Program-made: the position numbers and the translations under genes
Part shown: one piece after another, positions 23,959-34,806 of the stretch
Position numbering within the stretch: the first letter of the stretch is position 1
Layout of the letters: every line of letters begins with the position of its first letter
Assembly: GCA_018287875.1 (NCBI GenBank)
Contig: JAGVVL010000027.1
Coordinates: 248,001 to 312,000 of the forward strand
DNA length: 64,000 nt
Source of the DNA: Nigrospora sphaerica
Lineage: Eukaryota > Ascomycota > Sordariomycetes > Amphisphaeriales > Apiosporaceae
Reading direction: 5' to 3'
Notes under the pieces: generated by a model
The model's database searches: none
Told to the model about the DNA's origin: nothing
Seen by the model: only the letters and a program-made list of their open reading frames with translations

Positions 23959-25427
23959 CTTATTCTTCTAGAAGTGATGGCAAAATATAACGAAAGTAGA
24001 GGTGTAAGCGAAAAGAACGAGGCAATAGAAGACAAGAAAACTGCAAAGATCGTTGGGTTCCAGGACCGGAGCGGTTGGCAGTAGTACTGAATGTATTAGT
24101 AGTATTAGTAACCAGCCCCTTTCGCATGCTCGTTTTATATCAAGCCTCTCCATGCAAGCCGGCAGCGGTGGGGCTTATAAGGTCAGCGCCATATTTTACC
24201 CATGGTATCACCGGGTAATTTGACGCGACGAAAAGCGTGGGAATCCTAACGCGTTTCCAATCTAAATCAGTAGCGTGGCCGAGGCTTCATATATATGTCG
24301 ATCCTCTAGGACGCCTAGCAGCACTTTTCACTTTGGAATCCCGCGTAAGCGGAGGAGGCCCAGGTAAACGGTGAGTCTGGGTCTGCGGGCACGTGAGGGA
24401 GTTAAATTTAGCACGCCCTATGAAGGAGGAGGGAGAGATACCTAGCATGGAAAGGCATGGCATGGTGAGTTAGGGCTTGGCATAGACACTAGGCGAGAAC
24501 CCCTTACATCCAGGACTTCTGGAGACGGACATACGCCTTCAGGAGCAAAAGAATCTCCCAGTGTAGGCTCGTGCTAAGTAATCATCCCAGGAGACACGAA
24601 GGCGTTAGTGCTTTGCCCGTCGACGGCCCGAGGCGTGCAGCAGGAAGACACCAAAATGCTATTGTCAAACTCCGGACGGTCAGTGAAGACTTAGTGCGGT
24701 GGTCGACCGCCCAGGTCTAAGAGCAATTTTCCGTACACAGCAGGGCACGTTAGCGAAAAAGAGCTGTGGTAAACAGGGCGTGAGGATTGCGAAGAGGCGA
24801 GTCCGTCGACGGCCAATACCCCCCGCGCTAGGACCGGCGCATGTTCTTAGTAAGGAGGACGGACCAGGAGATGCTAAGGTTCGCATGTGCGCCTCCCTCT
24901 TCTAGCTCTCCTCTCTCCATGTTTTGCTTCTGACGCCCGCCACCATCGGCAGATGCACAAGACGCCAAGAGCTGACCAATGCAGCATCTATTTCGATTTT
25001 CTTGTCCTCCCGGGCCTAACGTACCATGGCCTTGGGAAGGCATGCAGGGAGAAAAGCGATGCGTCGACCCCCTTTCCCTGCCTACACCTTCTCGGCGAGC
25101 GCGGACGGCGGGTAGGAGGTGAGGAAGCCCAAAGCCTTCATAAGGTAGAGGCAATCGGATTCCCAAGTTATGAATCGGAGATGGGTGACGCGTAGGGCCA
25201 TGGCGATTGTCGTCTTCAAAAAGGGGGCACCTCACAAGAAGATGTAGTTAGCATCACCGCAACAGCCTAGCCCGAGTAGCCCCTCACTGGAAAGAAGCCA
25301 AGATAGAGAGGATAGCCTGCCAGTCGTTCCCAAGTCCAATCCAGCACCTGACAGACGTCCATTTTTGTGACGCCGCCGGAATCGCCGGAAAGAAGCAAGC
25401 CAAAAGCTGCCCTGTCCCCTCAAGCAC
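23959..25427. other. Upstream of the PKS relic; no gene recognised
   Basis: AT-rich compared with the left block. A TATA-like stretch (complement reads GATATAAAAC, about 24131-24141) lies some 175 bp upstream of the PKS ATG and could be its old promoter. No coding frame of family type is seen to 25427; the right part may be decayed 5' sequence of the MULE element. Confidence 0.45.
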
Positions 25428-26620
25428 TACGTAATAATCAGCGATTTCGATCGAGCCTTTAAGAACGCTGCTAAAGCCGCCTTCCCACACTCTGCGCACC
25501 AGATTTGCCTATGGCACATATTAAAAAACGTCATCTGGAACGTCAAAAAGAAGTGGCAGGGGACCTTAGAGGGTATAGAGACCTGCGAAACCGGAGGTGG
25601 CAAGGGCAGCGGTGATCCTGTTCCTGACGTTGTTGAGGAGCTTTACGCTGAGCTTGGGGAGCTGACGCTAATTGCTCCGTCCGCTGCTCAACACCAAGAC
25701 TTTAGAGACGAGAGGCAAAGCGACGGCGCGTCTGCAGCGCTAGCGAGGAGTATCATCGACGCTGCGGACGCTGTCTATTCACCAGAGACTCTAGGCGCGC
25801 CAAGCTCGACACCAAAACAGCGCCGCGGTCGCGCTCCAGAGGGCGCCTCACGTCACTATTTACCTAACGCCGACGGCATCCTCCAGGCCTGGCGTGACTG
25901 CTGTTACGCAGCAACTGAGGAGGACTTCGTCACCGTCTGGAGCGCCTTAGTGGTGGAGTTTCCAGGCAAGTTACCAACCTATCTTAAGGAGCCTCGCTGA
26001 CGCAGCTGAAATTACAGACCAACAGCGAATTATCACCTATATTCGCAACGTTTACTACCCTTGGCGGGATCAATTCGCTACGTACGCTATCCAGCGGAAT
26101 CGGAACTTTGGCCTGCGCGCCATGTCTCGCAGCGAAGGCGCTCACGCTGTCCTCAAGCGCTTTCTACACAGCCGGTTAGTAGGCCTGGATCAACTCCATG
26201 AGGCTCTCTGGCGCGTCTGGCAGCGCCTGCAGCGTAAGTACAACGTTGAGCTCAATAGGCAGCGCGAAAGGACCTACAGCAAGGCCTGCAAGGTCTTAGC
26301 GTTGAGGCAGTTACTCCAGCAGGTCAGCTTTGCAGTTCCTTCGCGCTGCTAAGGAGCGCAGCAGCAGGCATTGCAGCGGCGCCCATTGGCAACAGCTGGG
26401 CCTGCCTTGCTGGCACGTTATTCAACACCATATCGAGCTCGTTGAGCCGTTGCCAATAGACCTCGTTGACCGCCACTGGTGGCTGGCTGGCTGAGATGCC
26501 TCTGACAGCAGACGCGCTAGCGAGACGCGCCGTCGAAAACCGTGCAGTTGTCAACACCAAGCACAAGGCCAACAGCCACAACGCCGGCTCCAGATGTGAG
26601 CCAAGTCACGATGCAGGCGG
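25428..26620 (+). pseudogene. Mutator-like (MULE) transposase fragment
   Basis: The + strand encodes YVIISDFDRAFKNAAKAAFP and then HQICLWHILKNV, the catalytic-core pattern of fungal MULE transposases. After a frame break at about 25996 it resumes with ITYIRNVYYPWRDQF and NFGLRAMSRSEGAHAVLKRF, typical of the region holding the last catalytic Glu. Past another break near 26335 a further frame reads HHIELVEPLPIDLVDRHWWL. The 5' third is missing and at least two frameshifts and several stops are present, so the copy is inactive. Terminal inverted repeats were not found. Confidence 0.7.
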
Positions 26621-27854
26621 CCGGCAAGCGCCGCCGTCAACAGCGCCTGCAGCGCTGGCCCTTCAGCCGCTGGCGCCACCAGAAAACCGAGGGCCGAAGA
26701 GGCAGAGGGCGGAGACAGCAGTGGAGACAGCGGACTGCACTTTCATTCCGTGACCACCTAAATAGACAGCTTAATTGAGACCTCAACACCAACCAACTAT
26801 CGTCAAGTCAATTATCTGCACAGACGCACAGACGCACCTTGTCGAAGTGACTAGTAGGCGCAGCGGCAGCGCAGCAGGCTCAACACCAGGCTCAAGGCCT
26901 GTTGCAGACCAAATAGGTCTCAAGGCCTAGCCTATTTGGTGTGCAGTTGCTAGCAGACCTGTTGGCCTTACTATAGTACACCTAACAGCAGGCCCAACAC
27001 CAGAAATTATAGTGAGATCCAGCGCGCAAGTTCAGTAGCAGCCTCAACACCAACGCCAGCGCCAGCGCGCTGGCGAGGCTTGACAACAGGGGTGCCCCTA
27101 GCAGACTGGAAGTACCGGATCCACACCAAATTTGTACTGTTCGGAAGTCCCAATAAGTGTCTGCAGGTTTCTTTTATGGGTTTTGACGGTCAATTTCGAG
27201 GCTCCCGTTTTTAGGGTGCCGTGTCGATCCCGTTCTGTCCTAAACCGATCCCACTCTCATCACCAAGCTCATACATGTGCCACGGCCCGTTGGACTCCAT
27301 CCCCCACGTGCTCCAAGTAGCGATGCACGAGAAGCGCCGAGTTCCGGCGCAGGTGTTGGGGTGGGTTGTCTCGTACCGCCAGCGGGACGGACCACCGGCG
27401 GCAAGCCTGGCAACTTCCACAGCGGGCCTTGGGCGTCCAGGTTTCAAAGTCCAAGGGCATGACCGCCGCGAGGCCGTGCCTGTAACCGGTGCCGGCGCCG
27501 CTCTGCTGCACCCAGCGTATGAAGGCGGGTATGTTCTTTTGCCCGTTACAGATCGGCAGGCCGGTCGGTTGCTCTTCGTCCCGCGCCCGAACGCGACGAA
27601 GGTGTTGGACGCAGGGGATTGCAAATGGTTGACCAAGTAGATTAGTTGAAGAAGTCCCAAAAAAGAACATGCCTCTCTTTTTACTACTCTTAAATATATA
27701 CATGCCTTTGCAGGTGGTCATACAACCTGAGTTATGTGATGGTCCGTTTCCACAGAAGGCCCATGTCTCAACACGGCATGGTCGTCACTTCCTACTACAC
27801 CACGCTGCTGCAGGCTTGCCCGTTCACTGCTCCACCCGCATCTCCGCTTTTGCC
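26621..27854. other. Decayed sequence between MULE relic and LINE
   Basis: Repetitive ACACCA/CAACACC-type sequence (26760-27130) with a hairpin at 26908-26940, then about 500 bp (27211-27721) with overlapping open frames on both strands. A minus-strand frame of about 150 codons has some coding-like composition, with Cys pairs and Trp, but matches nothing I know. It is probably old transposon or gene debris. Confidence 0.4.
26908..26940. repeat. Perfect 10-bp inverted repeat (hairpin)
   Basis: ACCAAATAGG (26908-26917) and its exact complement CCTATTTGGT (26931-26940) are separated by 13 nt. It lies in the tail of the MULE-derived region and may be a terminal or subterminal element; function unknown. 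Confidence 0.6.
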
Positions 27855-28042
27855 AATCAGCAATATTGTTCTTACACCTAGCGACCTATTTAGGCCATGA
27901 GGACCCTCTGCGTATCTAAGCCTAGGAAAACCGTTCCGGGCTGACGTCCGGCCGGATGAAAAACCTAGGTTCCGCTGCGTCGCACCGCTTCTATCTGCAC
28001 TTTGACCTGCCATACCGAGATCGGGCTCAGCGCGCCCGCTTC

Positions 28043-29515
28043 CTAGCTGATGAGTTGATTCGCCAGCTGGAACATGTCCAGCCTTCCGGAGCGGAGTAGC
28101 CATCTCGCGATAATTCCTGCTTTTCCTGGGGTGTCGAGCATCCTGTCCGTGTCTATCGGTCCTCCTAAAGCTTGGACGAGATGCTCTCGTCTTTCTCTTT
28201 CCCGTGGGCAGAAAACGAGGATATGCCGGACGGTCTCCCTGCCCTGACCGCAGACGCACCAGGGGCTGTCGAAGCCCGGGACCCTACGCTTAAAAAGGAA
28301 GTCTCGCAGCCCAATCTTGCCAGTCCTCGCTTGGACGAGGATGGAGCTCTCGGCCTTATGGAGTCCCTTATGGAGCTTGAGGACGTGCTTGCCTGGCGGC
28401 ATCTTAGTTGCTGCCGGGGTCCGTGCTGTTCGATTTTGCTGCGCTTGTTGCCATCTTTGAAGCCAGTCTCTCTCCTCAGCCTTATGTGTTGAGTCTCCAG
28501 CTAGCCATTCGTCTAGCCACCTCTTACGATCGGGAGCGTCGGGGCCTTTCGGTCTGCGCCGGCGAGTCGGTCTTGTTAGGATCCATCTAGCTGCGCTATC
28601 GCACCTTGCTTGGATAAGTGATGCGATACGCGGCTGTTGGAGCCTCTCTTCCGATGCCGCCACCCTTCTGTTGAGCCACGTGTCTAAGGGGGATACGTAA
28701 GCTTCCGTTTCTAGTACTGCAGTGGCCGTGGCTTTGAAAGCTCCTGTGACCTTTCGGAGGCACTCTGTCTGGACGTCGTTAAGTGCCTTGGCTCTATTTT
28801 TCGAGATCTGGCGGTGCCACTCTGAAGCTCCATAGCCTATCGCAGACCGTACGACGGCTGTATAGACTTGGCGGGCTCGCTGGAGTGACGCGCCCCATGT
28901 CGAGCCGGCTATCCGGTCTAGAGCATAGACCTGCGTCGCCATCTTCTTCGATATCGACTGGATATGGACGTCCCAGCGGAGACGTCTATCTACCTGGATG
29001 CCAAGAACGCGGCAGGAATCTTCTGGTTCGATTTCGTGGCCTTCTAGGGCTATTTTCGTGTCCGGACCTTTTCGTTTTCGGGAGAAGTGGACCAAGTGGT
29101 ATTTCTTGACTGCAAAGGTCATGCCGTGGCTGACTGCCCATTCTTTGCAGACCCTGTGGGCGGCTTCCAGCCGCTCGCAGGTCTGCTCCGGGTCTAAGCC
29201 GAAGCCCACGAGGTTCGTGTCGTCTGCGAAAGCTATAGTGGCTATCCCTGGGACGGCGCGGAGAGCCCTATAGAGACCGGCTGTATAGAGGCAGAAAAGA
29301 ATAGGCGATAGGGGCGAGCCTTGTGGAACGCCAGCTGGGACTGGGATTTCGTCCGACTCCTGGCTATCGAAAAACAGCGTGGTAGATCGGTTAGATAGGA
29401 AGCTTCGGGTCCAGTTGATGGTCCATATGGGGACCCTTAACGCTCGTAAGTTGGCGAGGAGCCTTTCGTGGTCGACGGAGTCAAAGGCTCCCGATGGCCT
29501 CCTTATTAATGCCAT
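28043..29515 (-). pseudogene. LINE ORF2 C-terminal half: reverse transcriptase
   Basis: An open frame of 490 codons beginning inside the RT domain at GAFDSVDHERL (RT motif A), followed by GVPQGSPLSPILF (motif B), AFADDTNLV (FADD catalytic motif, residues 96-99), thumb-like sequence, and a C-terminal Cys/His block (CVCGQGRETVRHILVFC). The endonuclease and RT fingers that should precede motif A are absent because ORF1 is fused here. No RNase H domain is seen. Although open, it cannot encode a working ORF2. Confidence 0.8.
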
Positions 29516-30188
29516 GGGCCACCACCAGGATCTTTCTCTTCTGGATAGAGGCGTTCTCTCCGAAGGCCTCGGCGGTCCAGGCTAGGTCGGCCTCTAGGGC
29601 CTGTTTCTCTGCTGTTGATTTGCAGGTGACCGCGTAATCTCCGCTAGGGAGCTTCCTGGCTGCCACTGCTGCCTCTCTGCCTATTGCTACGTTAACTTTC
29701 CGTACGATCTCTTCGTAGGTGCGGCCTTCAGTTCCCGCGGCCTTAACCGTGACCTCCCGTTCGTGTCGAGGAGGCAGTGTCTTGGCTACCTGAGGAGCCC
29801 TAAGTGTAGGAGCGGCGGTAGGGGTAATAGCGGCTGCAGCGTATGTCTTAGGAGCTTTAATTTCCTTGTGGATAGCCTGGAGCGCGTTCTCGATATTATC
29901 GATGCGTCTTTCGATACTGGTCTGGCTATCTGGTTCCTTGGCTGCCGCCTCTAGGACCGGGATGGCGGCTTGTACGGCTGCGACCAAGGTCGCAGCGTCG
30001 GAGTCACCGGCTAGGAAGCGTTTGAGGCGGTTTACGGTACCGCGTATAGCTTCTGGACTGCGTCCAGGTGTAGTGTTGCTGCTTGGCGATGGCGTTCGCG
30101 AGTCTGGAGGCGACGGCTCAGGCGGTGGGGCGGCCTGTTGGCGGCTCCCACCACCCGCGTTTTGTTTCACTGGTGGTGGATCGACCAT
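29481..30188 (-). pseudogene. LINE ORF1 (gag-like), C-terminally truncated
   Basis: 235 codons: Pro/Ser/Gln-rich N-terminus, a helical middle (IERRIDNIENALQAIHKEIK) and a basic C-terminal part with YEEIVRKVNVAIG and WTAEAFGENASIQKRKILVV, as in ORF1 proteins of Tad/R1-type LINEs (RNA-binding, nucleoprotein formation). It ends by running into the ORF2 remnant: the last codons overlap ORF2 in another frame (29481-29515), marking the deletion junction. The zinc knuckles expected at the ORF1 C-terminus are therefore missing. Confidence 0.7.
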
Positions 30189-30358
30189 TTCTAGGGTAAA
30201 TGAGGCCCTAGGAACAGTTTCCGGGCTATCCGGTAGGTTTTAGAGTCGTGGTTGTGAAGTTATCGCCGTGTGGGGTCAGTTTCGAAAAGTTTTAGGGTCA
30301 AAATCAGCAATATTAAATTGAATGACAATGCACTTTTCAACAAGCAGTACCCAGCATC

Positions 30359-30449
30359 TCCTCCCTGGCGCAATTGGCTAGCGCGTCTGACTGTTATCCG
30401 ATTATACCGGTACATCAGGAGGTTCACAGTTCAAGCCTGTGGGGGGGAG
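30359..30449 (+). tRNA. tRNA-Asn (GUU) with a 17-nt intron
   Basis: Folds by hand into a full cloverleaf: acceptor TCCTCCC/GGGGGGA (seven pairs, one T-G), D stem GCGC/GCGC, anticodon stem TCTGA/TCAGG (last pair T-G), T stem CACAG/CTGTG with loop TTCAAGC, and discriminator G. Anticodon GTT is at 30393-30395. An intron (30397-30413) sits after position 37, the canonical place. It lies 45 bp beyond the LINE's right target-site duplication. Confidence 0.88.
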
Positions 30450-31897
30450 AGAAGTAGTAATATGTTACTACTGATCATTTTTGCAGTTACATTTCCTTTT
30501 TTACACCTGATTGATCCATTGCGCCACAGTTACGGTTGACTGTTCGATCCTTTTTTTTTCTTTGGTAATAACGAATCCACCTGCTGTGCCTTGGATCGGT
30601 GATGCCACTGGCAACCTTATGCACCAAAGTCCGGACATTGCAGTATATATTTATTCAATCATGGTCAACAATTGAGAGGTGGAACGATTTGGTTGGCAAT
30701 CGCGCCAGAGTCGTGTCAATTGCGCATGACAACCACCCGAGGAGGGATTGCCGCATACTTTTAATCTCCCAGTGGCCTCCGTTCGGACTATGGTGATGTG
30801 ATCGCAATGTCTATAATATTGAAGTTTGGGCGAAAAATAAACGGCGGTTCCCATAGTGCTTCACTCAACACAAACATGCAGGTTCTCGAGCGACCTGCGC
30901 CTTATTACTTGCGCCTTTCCGTCCAGCCCCGGGTTGCTGAGCGAGAAGAACTCGGCCCACTATTGAACTTTATGCTCCCTCGTATCTCTAAGCGACATCG
31001 CTGTCCCTTCTATCGCGGTTGGGAAGGCAGGCACCCAAGTAGTCCAGCCCCAAGGCGGTCTCTAGTCGTCCCAGCATAGCTTCGGTTGTAACTACTACAT
31101 ACCCAGTCTGGCCTGGAACAAATCATTTTCCAAAGGGCTTCCCGTACCTGCCGTTTACACAAATGCCTTGCAGAAGGAGCTATTCGTATACTAGAAATGG
31201 TAATGTCTCAAGGTGTGGAGGTACCGACTGTTCTCAGTAGCAAAAGTGCCATGGTGTAATCGAGAAGGCGATGTTGCACCTCCCGGGTTAGGCCTCTGAT
31301 GCGTGGAAAGCATCCTGGGTCTGATGTGCCTCGTCACGGCCATATGCTGTGGATCAGTAACGCAGCAAAAGGAAGCATGGTTTTCATAAAGTAGCTACGC
31401 ACACCCTTCGGAGTAAATACATCGATGGGCAGGAACCATCGCCCCAGAACCAGCGCCGGGAGCAAACTCGGACGGAGGATTCATAGAGACGGTTTGAACT
31501 AAAGGTTTGCCACTGGGCTCGATATGTGGAACATCTAAATATATAAACAGACTTTCGCACGCCGGATGCCCCGTAGGAGGCAGGACTTCGTCCCAGCGCA
31601 TGTGATGGCGCACACCTACGGAAGGGCGGGTCCGTACGTAAGGTGGACCTACTTTTTATCCTAATGGACCGGGATAATTGGTCTCACCTTCTCTCTCTTC
31701 TTCAAGTTTAGACACCTTCAATGACCGAGTGCTTGCTAACAGAATTGCCTTCGGATCGCACCCACGTTTCGTCACAGCACAGCAACAATATAAACAACAA
31801 CCCTCTGCATCAGCATCATTCATAGCCGAGCCCGGTTCCAAACCCTCATTCTTTTTTCCTACTTTTTTTCACACTCTACAATAACCTCGCTAGACAA
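30450..31897. other. Intergenic, tRNA-Asn to ADE17 relic
   Basis: A short T-rich run (about 30550-30560) could serve as a late pol III stop but is over 100 bp from the tRNA. No gene recognised; the frames seen are under 95 codons and show no family features. The last 200 bp, with a CT-rich leader, probably descend from the ADE17 promoter. Confidence 0.5.
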
Positions 31898-33859
31898 ATG
31901 ACACTAATCTATACCTCCCAAAGAAGTCACCCATTCAAAATATCGCAACCAATCGCCATCGTCTCCGTCTTTGATAAGACAGGTCTGCTGGACCTCGCCA
32001 AAGGCTTTGTCAACCAGAATGTTCGCATCCTGGCTTCGGGCGGCACGGCCAAGACGGTCAGGGAATCTGGGTTGCGGTCGAGTAAGTGTGGCCAAGGGCA
32101 GGGCTCATGGTGGCCGTGCTCAACCCTCCTTCAAGCGTTCTTCATGTGCTCATCTGGCTTCCAGAGACATCTCGGCCATTGCTAAGGCGCCCGAGATGCT
32201 CGCGGGCCGCGTCAAGACGTTGCACCCTGTCGTCCACGCCAGCATTCTAGCTAGGGACCTGGAGTCGGACGAGAAGGACCTAGCCGAGCAGAGCCTCGGC
32301 AAGGTCGACTATGTCATCTGCAACCTCTACCCCTTCAAGGACACCGTTTCCAAGCCCAACGCCACCGTGCCCGAGGCCATCGAGGAAATCGATATCGGCG
32401 GTCACCCTGATCCGAGCCGCCGCCAAGAACCACGCGCGTGTGACCATCTCAAGTGACCCTAACGACTCCCCGAATTCCTAAAGGAGCTTGAGGCAGGCGA
32501 GATTAAGGAATCTAGCCGTAACCGCTACGCCCTCAAGACCTTAAAGCACACGGCCGACTACGAGGGACAAAATCTCGGCCTTCTTCCGTGCCCGTTACGC
32601 CGGCGACGGCCTGCAGTACTCCACCCTCCGGTACGGTGCCAACCAGCACCAGAAGCCCGCTGCCGCCTTTGTGCGGTCGGCCAACCTGCCCTTCAAGGCT
32701 CTGTGCGGCTCGCCTGGGTACATCAACCTGCTGGATTCTTTGAACAGCTGGGCTCTCGTCAAGGAGCTCAAGGCCACTCTGGGTAAGCCTGCTGCTGCTA
32801 GCTTCAAGCACGTTCCGCCGGCTGGTGCCGCCATCGGCGTTCCTCTGACCGCTGAGGAGCGCAAGGTGTACTTTGTAGACGACATCGAGGGCATTGAGAC
32901 GTCAGGCCTTGCCCAGGTCTATGCCCGGGCCCGTGATGCCGACCGTATGAGCAGCTTCGGCGACATGGTCGCCCTCAGCGACGTGGTCGACGTCCCCGCA
33001 GCCAGCATCATCTCCAAGAAAGTGTCCGACGGTGATATTGCCCCTGGCTACGAGCCTGCAGCCTTGTAAATCCTCAAGAAGAAGAAGGGCGGCAAGTATC
33101 TCGTTTTGCAGATGGACCCCAACTTCCAGCCTGATGCCACCGAGACCCGAACCGTCTACGGAGTGACCCTGCAGCAAAACCGAAATGATATTGAAATTTC
33201 GCTTCGCTCCTTCAGCCGCACCATCACCCCCAAGGACGCTACTCTATCCGATTCGGCGACCCGCGACCTAACTGTAGCCACGATTGCCCTAAAGCACACG
33301 CAGAACAACTCAGTTTGCTACGCTAAGAACGGTCAGGTCGTCGATCTCGGCGCTGGGCAGCAGTCGCGCATCCACTGAACCCGTCTCGCCGGAGATAAGG
33401 CGGACAACTGGTGGTTCCACTTCCACCCCAAGGTCCTTGGCATCAAGTGGAAGAAGGGAACCAAGCGTCCCGACGAGCAACGCCATCGACCTACTATGTA
33501 GCGGCGAGCTGCCTAAGTCGGGCCCGGAGCGTGACCTATTCGAGGTCTTCTTCGAGGAGGTCCCCGCCGTCTTCACGGAAGCCGAGCGCAAGGAGTGGTG
33601 TGGTACAAAAACGAATCCGCAATTGCCCTGCAGCAACTGCGCCTTGCATGCGACAAGTGGTCTTTAAAGCTCACCAATGCCGTCGTTTCTAGCGACGCCT
33701 TCTTCCCCCTTCGTCGACAACGTCTACTGCGCCGCCCGCTCGGGTGTCAACTACATCGCCGCCCCTGCCGGTAGCCAGAACGACTCGGCCGTGCTCGAGA
33801 CGGCTGAGAATCTTGGTATCACCTTTGTCGAGCAGAACACTCGCCTATTCCACCATTAA
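31898..33859 (+). pseudogene. ade17: ADE17/ATIC (AICAR transformylase / IMP cyclohydrolase), degenerate copy
   Basis: The whole enzyme can be followed across shifting frames: the cyclohydrolase half from [20 protein letters not shown], through [20 protein letters not shown] and [10 protein letters not shown], then the transformylase half through [20 protein letters not shown] to the C-terminus AENLGITFVEQNTRLFHH at 33859. The family makes the last two steps of de novo purine synthesis. Damage: one-base loss near 32074, two bases lost near 32400, indels near 32465 and 32566, in-frame TAA at 33067 and TGA at 33376, and a ~60-bp insertion near 33600. A spliceosomal intron (about 32082-32164, GTAAGT...CCAG) survives, so this is a DNA-level duplicate, not a retrocopy. 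A working copy is expected elsewhere. Confidence 0.9.
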
Positions 33860-34400
33860 ACTGCCAGCCCGGTGTATGTAAAACGAACTGAGAAATCTGT
33901 GGCACAAAAAAGGATCCGCAATTGCACTGCAGCAGCTGCGCCTTTTATCCCAACAGGCTTAAAAGTTGTGTCATTTTCTTCTGCGCGGCCTCGGCGATCC
34001 TCTGTTTGAGCCTCGTTTTCAAAAACATGGCGGCGGCCGAATGTGACCGTTTCGACCAGATCCTGGAAACCATGGCCCTTGTCCCCCCTGGGTCTGGATT
34101 TCCTCTGCATTGCCATCAACGTGGAACTATTTCTCTGGGGAAAGTGCTATGGCAAGATTGTGGCCTCCATCGGCGGAGGAATTTGCGGCGCGGCCCTTCT
34201 CCTTTTTCTGGTCAACTATGCGCTCAAAGAGCCTGACCGTTGGAGAGCCATCAAGTCCAAAGCCGACGACGTCAAGGCGTTCGGGGAGTTTCCAAGGACA
34301 TTGCCGTGCTCATTTACCGATGGCTCTGTATGCGAATCGGAAAGGCAGCTCTCGCATTCCGCAGCGCACGGAATGATAAACCCAGGACGACCTCCCTAGA
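33860..34400 (+). pseudogene. Degenerate coding sequence of unknown family
   Basis: Several frames carry coding-like pieces that do not join without frameshifts, for example FLCIAINVELFLWGKCYGKI followed by IVASIGGGICGAALLLFLV (a hydrophobic segment) and LIYRWLCMRIGKAALAF. This looks like a decayed small membrane or STAND-like protein; I do not recognise it. Its first 50 bp (33898-33947) resemble the segment inserted in the ADE17 relic. Confidence 0.35.
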
Positions 34401-34491
34401 TTTACCAAGGTACGAGCAAAGGCGACATGCATCCGGATCTCAGACATGGACGCTGATGCGTGGATGATATCCTGGGTCCAGAACAGGAGGG

Positions 34492-34806
34492 GTGTGTGTG
34501 TTTGTTTTACATCTATGTAGGGCCACCGGTACTATGGTTTAAGCTACGTATCTCCCAGAGGATATGTGACATGGCTAGCTTATAGAAGCCACCACGTGTC
34601 TTGTTGGCTCATCATGTCTCTGACCTTCCGAATCGACGTCCAGCCTTCCAGCCTCTTTTCTAGTCTCCTGTTTTCTGCCCTTGTTGTTGAACCGGGGCGC
34701 GCTGTAGCTGGGTGCTAGCCCTTTGGAGGCATCCTCGCTCTTGTGTGTTCCGGGGCCGTATATGGCTACGCTAGATTGCGCTGGTGTCGTTTTCCTAGTG
34801 GCTGCC
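34492..34806 (-). mobile_element. 3'-end fragment of the RNase H LINE family
   Basis: The complement of this stretch aligns over about 300 bp with the 3' UTR of the LINE at 45640-47090: shared blocks include GAGGCTGGAAGGCTGGA, TGATGAGCCAACAA and a terminal CA-rich tail (here GTGTGTGTG at 34492 on the + strand). It is thus a severely 5'-truncated insertion. No convincing target-site duplication was found. Confidence 0.75.

Larger units (their letters stand above)
27868..30301 (-). mobile_element. Tad-like LINE, internally deleted, with 13-bp TSD
   Basis: Minus-strand non-LTR retrotransposon. Exact 13-bp target-site duplications AATCAGCAATATT flank it (27855-27867 and 30302-30314). From its 5' end (30301): a 113-nt leader, ORF1 (30188-29481), then the C-terminal half of ORF2 (to 28043), and a 3' UTR ending ...TGTAAGAAC at 27868. 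The endonuclease and the first part of the reverse transcriptase are deleted. The same leader reappears at the right edge of the window (63932 onward), which confirms the 5' end. Confidence 0.85.

Noticed and set aside
27269..27721. 150-codon minus-strand frame with paired cysteines
   Set aside because: Some coding-like composition, but a second overlapping minus frame looks equally coding-like and neither matches a family; left as unidentified debris.
31395..31613. 72-codon minus-strand frame
   Set aside because: Too short, no signal peptide, no intron support, no family.
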